Source: Atopobiaceae bacterium (GTDB taxonomy: Bacteria > Actinomycetota > Coriobacteriia > Coriobacteriales > Atopobiaceae). From it: a stretch of 64,000 nucleotides of DNA. A program made the translations under genes and the position numbers. Position 1 is the stretch's first letter; each line of letters starts with the position of its first letter. Of this stretch, positions 51,239-64,000 are shown one piece after another. The stretch covers positions 32,359 through 96,358 of the forward strand of contig JAKVON010000010.1 of NCBI GenBank assembly GCA_022482785.1. Reading direction: 5' to 3'. Under the pieces are notes generated by a model. It was not told the origin of the DNA. It made no database searches and was given only the letters and a program-made list of their open reading frames with translations.

Positions 51239-51373
51239 CACAGCCACGCCTCTCAAAAAAAACAATCGATCTGCTATACGCCCGTTTAGAGTAGCAGTAA
51301 AAGAATACCGCAGCAACCCTCCTGAAGGGGCAGTGCATGCCCGAGGAGGCCTTACTTCCCTCGAGGCGTGACT

Positions 51374-52765
51374 TTAGACTTTATCAGCGATGCACGATGC
51401 AGCGTCATCAGACTCGCTTCCGCTCGAATCGCCACGCATGAAACGAAAGGGTTTCCCCGCAGCTGCCCGAACGCCCTTCCAGTCCACGGAGGCAATCACC
51501 ACGGAGAGAACTGAAAACACGGTAATTACCTGTGCTCTATATACAAACCAGAAATGGACATACGAATGATTGGCGGCCATGAGGTACCACGCATACGGAA
51601 GCATAGCGACCATCAGGGCAGACGCCGCGAAATGCGCCATTCCCTTCCTTCGGCAACGGGCGAACGCAACTCCCACCAGAACGGCCACGCATGCGGCAGG
51701 CTTCCATTTCCAGCCTGGCAACATAGCCTTAAGGTTCTTCGCCGCTCCCAACCAACGGGCAACATCGGATTGGGAAGCGTTTCCCACGGAGGCCGAGCCC
51801 GATTCGCCCGTCCGAAAGGCCAGGTTTGCAATTCCTTCCCCAACCACGTCTCGGCCGAGAATGATTGTCGCGAGAACCCACTTCGTGAACCATATGGAAG
51901 CGTATCCAACCGACCAAGCCAGAGCGCAGCAGAAGAGAAAGGGCACGATGCGCTTATATGGAACCCGTGCGAGATCTGCCCGCCATACCAGCAGATAGGC
52001 AGCGAGAGGCAGCCCCAACGTGATGATGGGCGTGCAGAGGAAATCAAAGAAGACGGTGACTGCGCCTATGACAAAGAACACGACCCCGAACCTTCGCTCG
52101 GCACCAAAGGCGGTTTGGGTGTCGGACACGTTCAGGACATATAGCATCCCGCCAAGCGCAACAAAAAACGAGAATGCCAGCGAGAGCGAGAACGCGACGA
52201 TGAATGCTTCCACCATGGTCATGGAAAACGCAAACGCAAGGGCATAGCTTAGTCTTGTCCTTGCAGCAAGGCGACAACATACAGCCACCGAAAGCAATGC
52301 AAGAATCGCGAGGAACAGAAGCCGAATCTGCCCCACATCGAGAAATACGAGGAGCGGCTTCAGTACAACCAGATATCCATGCCAATAGCGCGGATAGCTC
52401 CAATCACTCGGAAGGTCATATCCATCCTCGAGTGCCTGGACCTTGTCCTGCGATCCCTTGTTCGCATAGTAAGAATCGCTCATGGATGCCGCGAGTACAG
52501 AACCGCCTGCAGCGTCATGCGCAGAGATGCTGACCATTATCGCAGTCGTAAAGTTGTCGATCTTCGTCGATTGCCCCGACGCGATTATCGAAGGCTGGTT
52601 TCCTTCCTTAACAAGGAGGTCGGCGGAGTCTTTTACCTGAGAGGACATCGCCGACGAGGGGATGCAGTAGGCCACCATCAGCAAACCAACGAAAGCGGCG
52701 ACGCAACATCCATACGCAACAAGATATCGCAGTAGCGCAGCTTTGGCTCTCCCTCTAAACTTCAT
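51374..52765 (-). CDS. Polytopic membrane protein of unknown function in the polysaccharide cluster
   Basis: About 460 aa with many hydrophobic helices; extracytoplasmic loop SISAHDAAGGSVLAASMSDSYYANKGSQDKVQALEDGYDLPSDWSYPRYWHGYLVVLKPLL. Confidence 0.6.
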   Translation of the reverse strand: MKFRGRAKAALLRYLVAYGCCVAAFVGLLMVAYCIPSSAMSSQVKDSADLLVKEGNQPSIIASGQSTKIDNFTTAIMVSISAHDAAGGSVLAASMSDSYYANKGSQDKVQALEDGYDLPSDWSYPRYWHGYLVVLKPLLVFLDVGQIRLLFLAILALLSVAVCCRLAARTRLSYALAFAFSMTMVEAFIVAFSLSLAFSFFVALGGMLYVLNVSDTQTAFGAERRFGVVFFVIGAVTVFFDFLCTPIITLGLPLAAYLLVWRADLARVPYKRIVPFLFCCALAWSVGYASIWFTKWVLATIILGRDVVGEGIANLAFRTGESGSASVGNASQSDVARWLGAAKNLKAMLPGWKWKPAACVAVLVGVAFARCRRKGMAHFAASALMVAMLPYAWYLMAANHSYVHFWFVYRAQVITVFSVLSVVIASVDWKGVRAAAGKPFRFMRGDSSGSESDDAASCIADKV

Positions 52766-52949
52766 GGCATCATGCCCATCTTTCACGAAATACTTATTCG
52801 ATAAGTTATCATAGAGAGAATGGCCTTCATAAAGCACGTCAACTTAAATGGCGTTCCAAAATGTCGACGGGAAAATTCGATTGAGATTATGTCATGAGCA
52901 TCGAGATGGAGGGCTCAAGAAGCACCTACGTACATCTTTTTGCGAAGCG

Positions 52950-54815
52950 ATGGCACGCCTACCCGCAGCCGTAAAGAAACTCTTTCGCGCTCGATGGGCA
53001 GGACCGGTCATCGTTGCCTTTATTTCCACGCTTGCGCTGAGTGCCAAGGTTGGATCTTCCCCGTCGACAGCATGGCAGGATTTCGATTTGTCGTGGCTTG
53101 TTGCATGTCTGCTTCTTACCTCGCTTTTCTTAAGAAGAGGCCTTCCACGTCTAAGGGGGGATGCGGCCTTCTTAGCCGTCCTCTTCTCCATTGCAGCCTT
53201 CTTCGGCAAAGGCTTGGTCTTGACGGGGTCCCTTTCGTTCCTAAGCCCAAGTCCAGGAAACCTCACCGTTGGCGTCATCTGCCTTTGTGGCTTCTTTGCC
53301 TTGTTTTCCCTCGCCCTATCCTTGATCTGGAAGGTTCTTGACCGGTCTGCCGGGATTCCGAACATAGCATGCGAGAACAGGCAAGCTGGGAAAAGGGACT
53401 TCTTCCGATTCGCAGCACTACTCCTGCTCTGTTGGAGTCCGTATCTAATTATTTGCCTCCCGGGAAATCCCGGAGCAGATATCACCCACCAGATTCTCAT
53501 GGGACTTGGCGCCCTACCTCTCGTGAACCACCATCCCGTTCTTGTGTCACTTGTCTACGCCAGAATTTTTGAGCTTGGCAGCATCTTTGGTGGAACAAAC
53601 GGTGGCTTTTTCCTCATCATGGTTTTCCAAGGGACCTACTTTTCTCTCGCGTTCGCATGCTGCCTCCTGTGGTTCAAGCGCATGGGACTGCCTGGCACAG
53701 CCTTAAAAGTATGCTTTCTCTTTTGGGGATTGCTTCCAGCGTTCCCTCTCTTCGTAGAATTTCTTGTTAAAGACGCACCGGCAACAGCGACCGCTACGTT
53801 GTTCATGATGCAAATCGTAGTCCGGCTCTGGAGCGACCGACGGGGAGTTCCTGTACGTTTCTCCTCGTGGCCTGTACTCTTTCTAACTGCAGTACTGTGC
53901 TGCCTGACACGAAACGAGTCGATGTTCGTTACGATTCCGACGATTCTTTGTCTGATGATTCTGCCGGAAGGCCGTCAAAAGGTATTGGCAGTATCCGTGG
54001 CTTCGGGTGTGCTTGCGTTCATGCTCTTCTGGAATGGTCTTCTGCTCCCATCGTTGGGCATCAAGACATCGAACATTCGGGAAGCGATGAGCCTACCGCT
54101 CCAGCAGACCGCACGTTATATCAAAGAGCATCCAAATGGCATCACCGAAGACGAGCGGTCCTCCCTGCAGGAAGTCTGTTCGGTCGATATTTCGACCTTG
54201 GGAAACTACTACAAGGAAGACATCTCCGATCCGGTCAAGGCCCAGTTTTTTGCGAAAACGAGCTCGATTACCAAATATCTCTCCTCATGGGCAACGATGG
54301 GAGCTCGTCATCCAGGAACCTATCTAACCGCTTTTCTCGCTGGATCGAGAGGTTATTGGTATCCATTTTCCAACAAGGACATATACGAATACATTCAGCT
54401 GCCGAGCTATGGGTCGCATGCTTTGCTCGAACACAACTGGACGGCAAACTCACAGTGGGTGGAGGATGCTTGGGGCAATTCGTTTGATGATCAGGGGCAT
54501 GTCGTGTTCCCCGCCGCAGCAGCTCAGCTGCAGAACGCGCTTAAAACGGCAGCAGGTTTGCCCGTCCTTGGGCTTTTGTTCGTACCTGCGACCTATATCT
54601 GGATCGCGCTCGTGCTTTGTGCATACCTCGCTTCACGAAAAAGCATCGGCGCAGTCTTTGTCGTACCGGTGCTCATCCATATCCTCATCTTCATGGACAC
54701 ACCACTCGATGGCGCGATGCGCTATGCCCTACCCTTCGTGGCAATGGTTCCGCTACTTTTTGGCAGCATCTTCGTACTTCCAAGGGTTAAGGAAACCAGA
54801 GCAAATCAGAAATGA
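52950..54815 (+). CDS. Large polytopic membrane protein (DUF6020-like)
   Basis: WSPYLIICLPGNPGADITHQILMGLGALPLVNHHPVLVSLVYARIFELG...FVEFLVKDAPATATATLFMMQIV. Track ORF starts at 52848; ATG 52950 is in frame. Confidence 0.65.
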   Translation: MARLPAAVKKLFRARWAGPVIVAFISTLALSAKVGSSPSTAWQDFDLSWLVACLLLTSLFLRRGLPRLRGDAAFLAVLFSIAAFFGKGLVLTGSLSFLSPSPGNLTVGVICLCGFFALFSLALSLIWKVLDRSAGIPNIACENRQAGKRDFFRFAALLLLCWSPYLIICLPGNPGADITHQILMGLGALPLVNHHPVLVSLVYARIFELGSIFGGTNGGFFLIMVFQGTYFSLAFACCLLWFKRMGLPGTALKVCFLFWGLLPAFPLFVEFLVKDAPATATATLFMMQIVVRLWSDRRGVPVRFSSWPVLFLTAVLCCLTRNESMFVTIPTILCLMILPEGRQKVLAVSVASGVLAFMLFWNGLLLPSLGIKTSNIREAMSLPLQQTARYIKEHPNGITEDERSSLQEVCSVDISTLGNYYKEDISDPVKAQFFAKTSSITKYLSSWATMGARHPGTYLTAFLAGSRGYWYPFSNKDIYEYIQLPSYGSHALLEHNWTANSQWVEDAWGNSFDDQGHVVFPAAAAQLQNALKTAAGLPVLGLLFVPATYIWIALVLCAYLASRKSIGAVFVVPVLIHILIFMDTPLDGAMRYALPFVAMVPLLFGSIFVLPRVKETRANQK

Positions 54816-54921
54816 TGTCAAACGAATCTCATTTTTGGGACCTGTTTAATGGAGTCCCTCTTCGGAACGCAAGGAGAGAGGGTGCGCCCTCCTTCTTCCT
54901 CCCTCTCCGATCGACGGCCTC

Positions 54922-55986
54922 TCAATCTCGTGCCATTGCCTTTTTTTCATTGGTGGAAGTGCCACGGATACGCCCGGTCAGCCTGCTAACCGCCCAAGCG
55001 ACAACGAAAGAAAGCGCAAGGGAGAGCAGAGAACGTTTGAGATGGCCGTCTATGGGCAGAGAAGCTACCGAGAAGTACCCCGCCACGGCCATATGGCTCA
55101 CGTACAGTTCCAGAGAGAACGACCCGACGAACGCCAACAGGCGATTAATCGATGGGGCGGCCTTCGAAAGCCCGAAGAACAGCAGGGCGAAACAGTAGCT
55201 CATCCCAATGCCACCGAACACATAGAGAAATCTGGAACACCATTGAGGGCAGGATATCCCTCCCGCTACCCCCCAGAAGAAAAGCGAAGCCGCTCCGAAC
55301 GCGATGGCCCAATTCCATCTTGGGATGGCACGACCTTCGAACACCGCCCTTCCCAAAGAGCAGCCCACAAAGAAGATGGGGAGCCTCTGCAAGCCAATCT
55401 CAACGATTGCAAAATACGACGGAACAAACTTCCAGAGCAGATAGGAAACGACCATAGGCAAAATGCAGAGCACCATACAACGCTTTAGGGTCCGTCCCTC
55501 GCTATGAAATAGGTAACGATGAATAGCAGGGTAGACGAGATATAAAATTATGATAAAGGAGACATACCAGAACCCTCCTTTGTTTCCCTCCACCCAAAAA
55601 TCAAGCAGGCTCATACGAGCCAGAAAAGCACCCGGACGGAAGGTGCGCAGCATCAGCGTAATGAACCAAAGGGGCCCTACCACAAGCCATACGGATGGGA
55701 CCAGGCGCCGCAGCCTCTTTGCTATGAACCCCCCGTAGGTCGACCCCTTCTCCAAGGAGAAGTAAAGGGAGATTCCCGAGAGAAAGAGGAAGATGTCGAC
55801 GCCGACGTTGCCAAGTGCAAGGAACTTGACGACCGCCACAGGAAGAGGAATCGGAAGCAAGTCGGGAAGATGCCAGATAACCGTAAAATGGAAGAGAACG
55901 ATCCACGCGGCCGCTGCGCCATAGATTTCAGAACGAAAGCGACTCACTATATCAAGCCTCAATTGGCCAATCCCCTCTTTTTTCAT
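54922..55986 (-). CDS. Acyltransferase 3 family membrane O-acyltransferase
   Basis: SEIYGAAAAWIVLFHFTVIWHLPD...LGNVGVDIFLFLSGISLYFSLEKGSTYGGFIAKRLRRLVPSVW...SFSLELYVSHMAV. Confidence 0.88.
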   Translation of the reverse strand: MKKEGIGQLRLDIVSRFRSEIYGAAAAWIVLFHFTVIWHLPDLLPIPLPVAVVKFLALGNVGVDIFLFLSGISLYFSLEKGSTYGGFIAKRLRRLVPSVWLVVGPLWFITLMLRTFRPGAFLARMSLLDFWVEGNKGGFWYVSFIIILYLVYPAIHRYLFHSEGRTLKRCMVLCILPMVVSYLLWKFVPSYFAIVEIGLQRLPIFFVGCSLGRAVFEGRAIPRWNWAIAFGAASLFFWGVAGGISCPQWCSRFLYVFGGIGMSYCFALLFFGLSKAAPSINRLLAFVGSFSLELYVSHMAVAGYFSVASLPIDGHLKRSLLSLALSFVVAWAVSRLTGRIRGTSTNEKKAMARD

Positions 55987-56128
55987 CTCCCTGCCGTCTC
56001 ACGTACATGCATCTCACCAACGGTGCAGAGAGCATTTCCCTAGCCGCTAATTGCCAGGATGTTACTTGCACGCGACATGGGGAAAGGCCCCCGCAGGCAC
56101 CCGTGCGGCCTGTCCCAATTGTAATGGT

Positions 56129-56210
56129 CGACGGAGGAGGAGAGGGCCTTCGCCCTCTCCTCCTCCGTCGTGTCGAATCTATATACCTAAACATATACAA
56201 ATTCGACACG
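56129..56210. terminator. Perfect 19-bp hairpin (4-nt loop) and adjoining 10-bp inverted repeat downstream of carB
   Basis: CGACGGAGGAGGAGAGGGC-cttc-GCCCTCTCCTCCTCCGTCG (56129-56170); CGTGTCGAAT (56169-56178) / ATTCGACACG (56201-56210). Confidence 0.75.
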
Positions 56211-56228
56211 AGGTTGCGCCCGCGCCCC

Positions 56229-59444
<3,216 letters not shown>

Positions 59445-60716
59445 CTAGAACCTCCTCCCTTCGCGGACGTCGATGTCCAGGTAGTCGGGCGCGCCCTCGA
59501 TGAGGCGACGGAACGCCTCGAAGAGGTAGGCGGCATCGTGCGGGCCGGGGCTCGCCTCGGGGTGGTACTGCACCGAGAAGGCCGGGGCGTCGAGCAGCTG
59601 GATGCCCTCGGGCGTGCCGTCGTTGAGGTTCACGTGGGTGAGGCGCACCCGGCCGAACCGCTCGGTCTCGACCACGGGGGCGATTCTCCGCTCGCTCCAG
59701 AAGCGCAGGTCGGCGCTGTGGGTGGCGTGTCCGCCGGAGAGCTCCGGCACCAGGGGGCCGAGGGTCGAGAAGTCGAGGCCGTAGTTGTGGTTCTGCGCGG
59801 TGACCTCGACCATTCCCGAGAGGAGGTTCATGACCGGCTGGTTGCCACCGTGATGGCCGTACGGCAGCTTCTCGAGGGTGGCGCCGAGCGCCTTGGAGAG
59901 CATCTGGTGACCCAGGCAGATGCCGAAGAGGGGCACGCGCCCGATGAGGGCCGTGGCCGTCTCCGAGGGCTCGGGCAGCTCGCGCGGGTCGCCGGGGCCG
60001 TTGGAGAGGAAGACGCCCTCGGGGGCGAGGGCGAGGATCTCCTCCGCCGTGGTGTCCCAGGGGACGATGGTCACGTCGAGGCCGGCGGCCGTGAGCCCGT
60101 CGAGGATGCCGCGCTTCTCGCCGCAGTCGAGCGCGACCACCCCGTGGGTGGGGCGCGAGGCGTCGGCAGGGGCCGTGGAGGCGGCCTCGAAGCGCGTCGA
60201 GGCCGAGACGTCCGCCACGTAGTTGTGCTCGGAGATGGAGGGGGACGCCTTCACGCGGGCGAGGAGATGCGCGGGGTCGAGGTCCTCGGTGGAGATGGCC
60301 GCCCGGAGGCAGCCCGCCTCGCGCACGTGCAGCGTGAGGGCGCGGGTGTCGACGCCCTCGATGGCCACGACGCCCTGCTCCTCGAGGAGTTCGGGCAGGC
60401 TCCGCTCGCTCTGCCAGTTGTTGGGCGTGCGGCACATGTCATGGACCACCACGCCGGCCAGCGCGCAGGAGCCCGCCTGCATGTCCGCGGCACACGTGCC
60501 GTAGTTGCCGATCTGGGGGTAGGTGAACATCACGATCTGGCCCGCATAGGAGGGGTCGGAGACGATCTCCTGGTAGCCCGAGAGCGACGTGTTGAAGACG
60601 AGCTCCCCGAAGGTCTCGCCGGCAGCTCCCGCGCAGTGGCCCTCGAACGAGGTGCCGTCCTCGAGGACGAGCAGGGCGCGGGGGATGTCCTGGTTCTTTG
60701 CCAGCAGCGGATTCAC
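59445..60716 (-). CDS. carA: Carbamoyl-phosphate synthase small subunit
   Basis: ALLVLEDGTSFEGHCAGAAGETFGELVFNTSLSGYQEIVSDPSYAGQIVMFTYPQIGNYG...GICLGHQMLSKALGA...HPEASPGPHDA. Likely GTG start at 60716 preceded by GGAAGGGG. Confidence 0.96.
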   Translation of the reverse strand: MNPLLAKNQDIPRALLVLEDGTSFEGHCAGAAGETFGELVFNTSLSGYQEIVSDPSYAGQIVMFTYPQIGNYGTCAADMQAGSCALAGVVVHDMCRTPNNWQSERSLPELLEEQGVVAIEGVDTRALTLHVREAGCLRAAISTEDLDPAHLLARVKASPSISEHNYVADVSASTRFEAASTAPADASRPTHGVVALDCGEKRGILDGLTAAGLDVTIVPWDTTAEEILALAPEGVFLSNGPGDPRELPEPSETATALIGRVPLFGICLGHQMLSKALGATLEKLPYGHHGGNQPVMNLLSGMVEVTAQNHNYGLDFSTLGPLVPELSGGHATHSADLRFWSERRIAPVVETERFGRVRLTHVNLNDGTPEGIQLLDAPAFSVQYHPEASPGPHDAAYLFEAFRRLIEGAPDYLDIDVREGRRF

Positions 60717-60750
60717 GTGTGCAACCCCTTCCGGTTCGCAAGCACGGCCC

Positions 60751-60783
60751 AAAAAAAGACGTCTGCGATGTTCGCGGACGTCT
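60751..60783 (-). terminator. Intrinsic terminator in the carA leader (candidate attenuator)
   Basis: Minus strand AGACGTCCGCG-aacat-CGCAGACGTCT followed by TTTTTT, ~35 nt before the carA start. Confidence 0.75.
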
Positions 60784-60988
60784 CCCACAAGACCAGCGGC
60801 CGCCCCTGGCGTGCCGTCGTGAGGCGACTTGCCTCGCTATGAGCCTTGCAGGTATCTCGTACCGTGCTTAAAGGTTGGAGCCACTATAGCACGGCAGGAC
60901 CCTCCGGACGCCCGCGAGCAGGGCTGACATGTCCTCTCCCCTGCATGCGATAATGGCCCGAGGCGACGAGACGACAGGACGAGGGGCG

Positions 60989-62513
60989 ATGACACCGGAG
61001 CATGCCAGGCGGGACAGCGCGTCGACTGCCAGCAGGATCGTCCCCTGGCTCCTGCTGGCCGCCTATCTCGTCGCGACGCTCGTCCTTCTCGTCCACCACG
61101 AGAACTGGCGCGACGAGGCGCAGGGCTGGCTGATGGCCAAGCAGCTGGGCCCGCTCGGCCTCCTCGACGCGCTCTCCTACGAGGGGCATCCCTGCCTGTG
61201 GTACCTCATGCTCATGCCCCTCGCGAAGCTCGGCCTCCCCTACCAGGCGGTCAACGTCTTCAGCATGGTGACGATGGGCGTGGCGGCCTGGCTCGTGCTC
61301 TTCCGCTCGCCCTTCCCCCTGCCGGTGCAGAGCCCTCGTGCTGGCCTCGCCCCTGTTCCTCTACTACTACTCCGTCATCGGACGGAGCTATTGCCTCGTC
61401 GTCCTCCTGCTGGCGCTCCTGGCGGTGACCTATCCCGGGAGGCTCGAGAGGCCGGTCCCCTACTGCCTGCTCGTGGCCCTCCTCCTCCAGACCCACATCC
61501 TCGTGGCCTTCGCCTGCCTCGCGCTCTGCCTGGGCCTCCTCGTGGAGGTGGCCGCGCGATACCGGACGGGCCGCGATGCCGCCAGGCTTCGCGGCGGCAT
61601 CGCGGCGCTCCTGCTCCCCCTTGCGAGCGCCGGGCTGCTGCTCTACGAGTTCAGGAACGTGCGGTATGCCGTGGCCAACCTCTACGCCACCTCGGCCACC
61701 CCCAGCGAGGTGCCTGGCCTCATCGCCGAGAGGGCCTCCGCGAACGCGAGCGCCCTCTTCGGCCCCTCGCTCTGGCCCATCGTCGCGGCCATGCTGCTCG
61801 CGTTCCTCGTCCTCGCCCTGAGACGGGGCAGGAGGGCCGCCGCCCCCGTCGCCGCCGTCGTGGCCACGCTCGCCTGGATGCAGTACATGACCACGTTCCG
61901 CTATGGCGGGGCGACGGCCCGCTACCTGCTCGTCGACCTGGCCGTCACGCTCTGGGCGTGCTGGGTCCTCCTCGACGGGGAGGTGGGGCCCTGGCATGCC
62001 ACGTGGCTTGGCCGGTCCTGCGTCGCGCTGGTGGTCACGGGAGCCGCCCTCTCTGCCATCGCCCTCGATCCCGGATGCCTCCCAGACCTCTCGAGGCCCT
62101 ACTCCGACGCGCCGCGCTGCGCAGCCTACCTGGAGACCCTCGACGCCGACGTCCCCGTCGTCGAGGCCGAGACCGATTTCATCGACTCGGTCGCCGCCTA
62201 CCTCGGCGACCGCGAGGTCTACAACCCCTACGCGAGGAGCACGGCCACCTGGGTCGACCGCGACCAGCGCGACGTCCACGACCTCACGTTTGCCGAGCTC
62301 AAGGCCAACGTGCGGGCGGCCTATCCCCAGGCCGGGGGGTTCTATCTCGTGACGGGCTATCCCTTGAGGCTCTATGGCTGCGTCACGGACCTCGACGCCT
62401 CCCTGGCGGGGACGCAGCCCGTCTACGACACCAAGGCGAACCTGGCCCGGAGCGGGGAGTCGCTCCTCGTGAGCGACGAGTACTTCTCGGTCTACTATGT
62501 GTCCTTGAGCTAA
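60989..62513 (+). pseudogene. Polytopic membrane protein (glycosyltransferase-like), one +1 frameshift near 61330
   Basis: MTPEHARRDSASTASRIVPWLLLAAYLVATLVLLVHHENWRDEAQGWLMAKQLGPLGLLDALSYEGHPCLWYLMLMPLAKLG...FRSPFPLPV | VLASPLFLYYYSVIGRSYCLVVLLLALLAV.... Confidence 0.75.
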
Positions 62514-62536
62514 CCGAACCCGTCGGTTGGGAGACC

Positions 62537-64000
62537 ATGATCGAACTCTCGAAGAAGCGTCCCACGACCCCGACGATCGTCCTCACGGCGATTGCCGCCG
62601 CGTACCTCTCGGCCGCGGTCGTCCTCGATGCGCACATCGACTACACGGGCGACCTCTACACCACCTATCCTGGCAACTTCGTGACACCGACGGGGTTCCT
62701 CGACGTCCTCTGGTGGCTCCTGCTGGGAGGTGCCCTCTACGCTGGCCTCTCCTACGCGGGCCGCATCGTCGCCACCCTCTTCCACGCCACCAAGAAGGCG
62801 CGCGCCGCCTCCGCCTTCGCCCGCTCGATGGTCGACCCCGACTACGCCGAGGCCGGATCGGTCTCTCCCGGCAAGACCATGAGCATGACCGAGGTCACCG
62901 GCGAGCTCTCGGGCAGGCGCCTCACCCTCTACGTCAAGGACCACATGGCGCTTCTCAAGGGCATCGCGTTCGTGGTGTTCGCCTGCTGGCTCCTCGCGTT
63001 CCTCGCGTACTACCCGGGCACCTCGATGAACGACCAGATCGGGATCATCGTGAACCCCATCCCCTCCTCTGCGACGCATCCCCTCCTCTACTGCCTGCTC
63101 CTCTCGGGCCTGGTCAATGCCACGCAGCTGATCCTCGGCGACGGGAGCTACGGCTTCGCCGCCTACGTGCTCCTCGACATGGCCGTCTGCGCGACGATCG
63201 TCTCGGCGCTGTGCCTCTGGCTCAGGTGGCGGGGGGCCAAGCCGCTCATGGTGTGGCTGGTGGCGCTCTTCTTCGCCCTCACGCCCGTCGTCGCCAACAA
63301 CGCCATATGCTCGATCAAGGACACCCTCTTCAACTTCGTCCTGCTGCTCTGGATTCCGTTCTTCGACGAGTTCCTGCGGCGCCGGGGCAAGCTCTTCGCC
63401 TTCAAGGAGGAGCGCAGGAACTACGTCATCCTCTGCGCCCTGACCGGGCTCACGAGGAACAACGGGCTCATCGTCGTGGTGCTGCTCATCGCCACCGTCA
63501 TCGTCGCGAGCACGAAGAGGCACGGCATGAAGGAGGTGCTCGCGTCGTCGCTGCTCGCGCTCGCGATCATGGCCGTCCCGAGCCTCGCGACCAGGCTCCT
63601 CAACCTGCAGTACAACTCCGCCGAGGCGCTGGGCGTCCCCATCCAGCAGCTCTGTGCGGTCGAGGCCTCGGGGCAAGGCACCATGACCCCAAGCCAGAAG
63701 GGCATTCTCGACCAGGCGATAAACCCGGATCTGGTTCCCGACGACTATTACCCCATCTTCGTCGACGGCATCAAGTACCAGGGCGCGCTCAGCAACGAGT
63801 TCGTCAATGCCCACCGCGACGAGTTCGTTCGCCTCTGGATCGACGTGGGGCTCGAGAGCCCCACGAACCTCGACCTCTATGTGAGGGCGTGGCTTTCGAA
63901 CTCCTATGGCTGCTGGGGCCCGGAGGCGGCCCCGCACCCCTGGCAGTCCTACTTCTTCAAGCAGCAGAGCAACGAGGTCTTCGGTTCGAATGCCTGGTAC
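62537..64000 (+). CDS. Large polytopic membrane protein (DUF6020-like), truncated at window end
   Basis: MIELSKKRPTTPTIVLTAIAAAYLSAAVV...AFLAYYPGTSMNDQIGIIVNPIPSSATHPLLYCLLLSGLVNA...ICSIKDTLFNFVLLLWI; architecture parallels 52950-54815. Confidence 0.65.
   Translation, partial: MIELSKKRPTTPTIVLTAIAAAYLSAAVVLDAHIDYTGDLYTTYPGNFVTPTGFLDVLWWLLLGGALYAGLSYAGRIVATLFHATKKARAASAFARSMVDPDYAEAGSVSPGKTMSMTEVTGELSGRRLTLYVKDHMALLKGIAFVVFACWLLAFLAYYPGTSMNDQIGIIVNPIPSSATHPLLYCLLLSGLVNATQLILGDGSYGFAAYVLLDMAVCATIVSALCLWLRWRGAKPLMVWLVALFFALTPVVANNAICSIKDTLFNFVLLLWIPFFDEFLRRRGKLFAFKEERRNYVILCALTGLTRNNGLIVVVLLIATVIVASTKRHGMKEVLASSLLALAIMAVPSLATRLLNLQYNSAEALGVPIQQLCAVEASGQGTMTPSQKGILDQAINPDLVPDDYYPIFVDGIKYQGALSNEFVNAHRDEFVRLWIDVGLESPTNLDLYVRAWLSNSYGCWGPEAAPHPWQSYFFKQQSNEVFGSNAWY

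Overview
This is a high-GC chromosomal window whose gene content and protein style suggest a Coriobacteriia-like actinobacterium (Olsenella/Atopobium relatives). That placement is an inference; no 16S gene is present. Left part, mostly core genes: hisD (partial), a fused hisZ-hisG, murJ, ybaK, uvrA, a GGGtGRT-protein/NifU-like scaffold pair divergent from an Mrp/NBP35 ATPase, two overlapping FAD-oxidoreductase genes, an orphan PTS IIA/IIB pair, uvrB, a lytic transglycosylase, coaE, rpsA, a HAD hydrolase, rnhA, an Nramp transporter and polA. Middle: a barstar/barnase pair, an SOS-type Y-family polymerase with yolD, type III glutamine synthetase, a ferric/phospho-sugar-type ABC cassette, hdeD-like, an aquaporin/glycerol facilitator and lactate permease. 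An mntP gene there is interrupted by an IS256-family element with an 8-bp target duplication. Right part: a lower-GC surface-polysaccharide cluster (DUF4012, Wzx, Wzy, glycosyltransferases, epimerase, IspD/TarI-like, LicD, sugar transferase, acyltransferase), then carAB and two large membrane proteins running to the window edge. The main observations are the IS insertion in mntP, the HisZ-HisG fusion with a perfect palindrome in its promoter region, several intergenic palindromic repeats, a consensus SOS box, a probable carA leader attenuator, and a cluster of single-nucleotide frameshifts around 27.0-28.0 kb. I saw no rRNA, tRNA or CRISPR array. Nothing is clearly a new defence system. The least characterised functional unit is the GGGtGRT/scaffold/Mrp neighbourhood.
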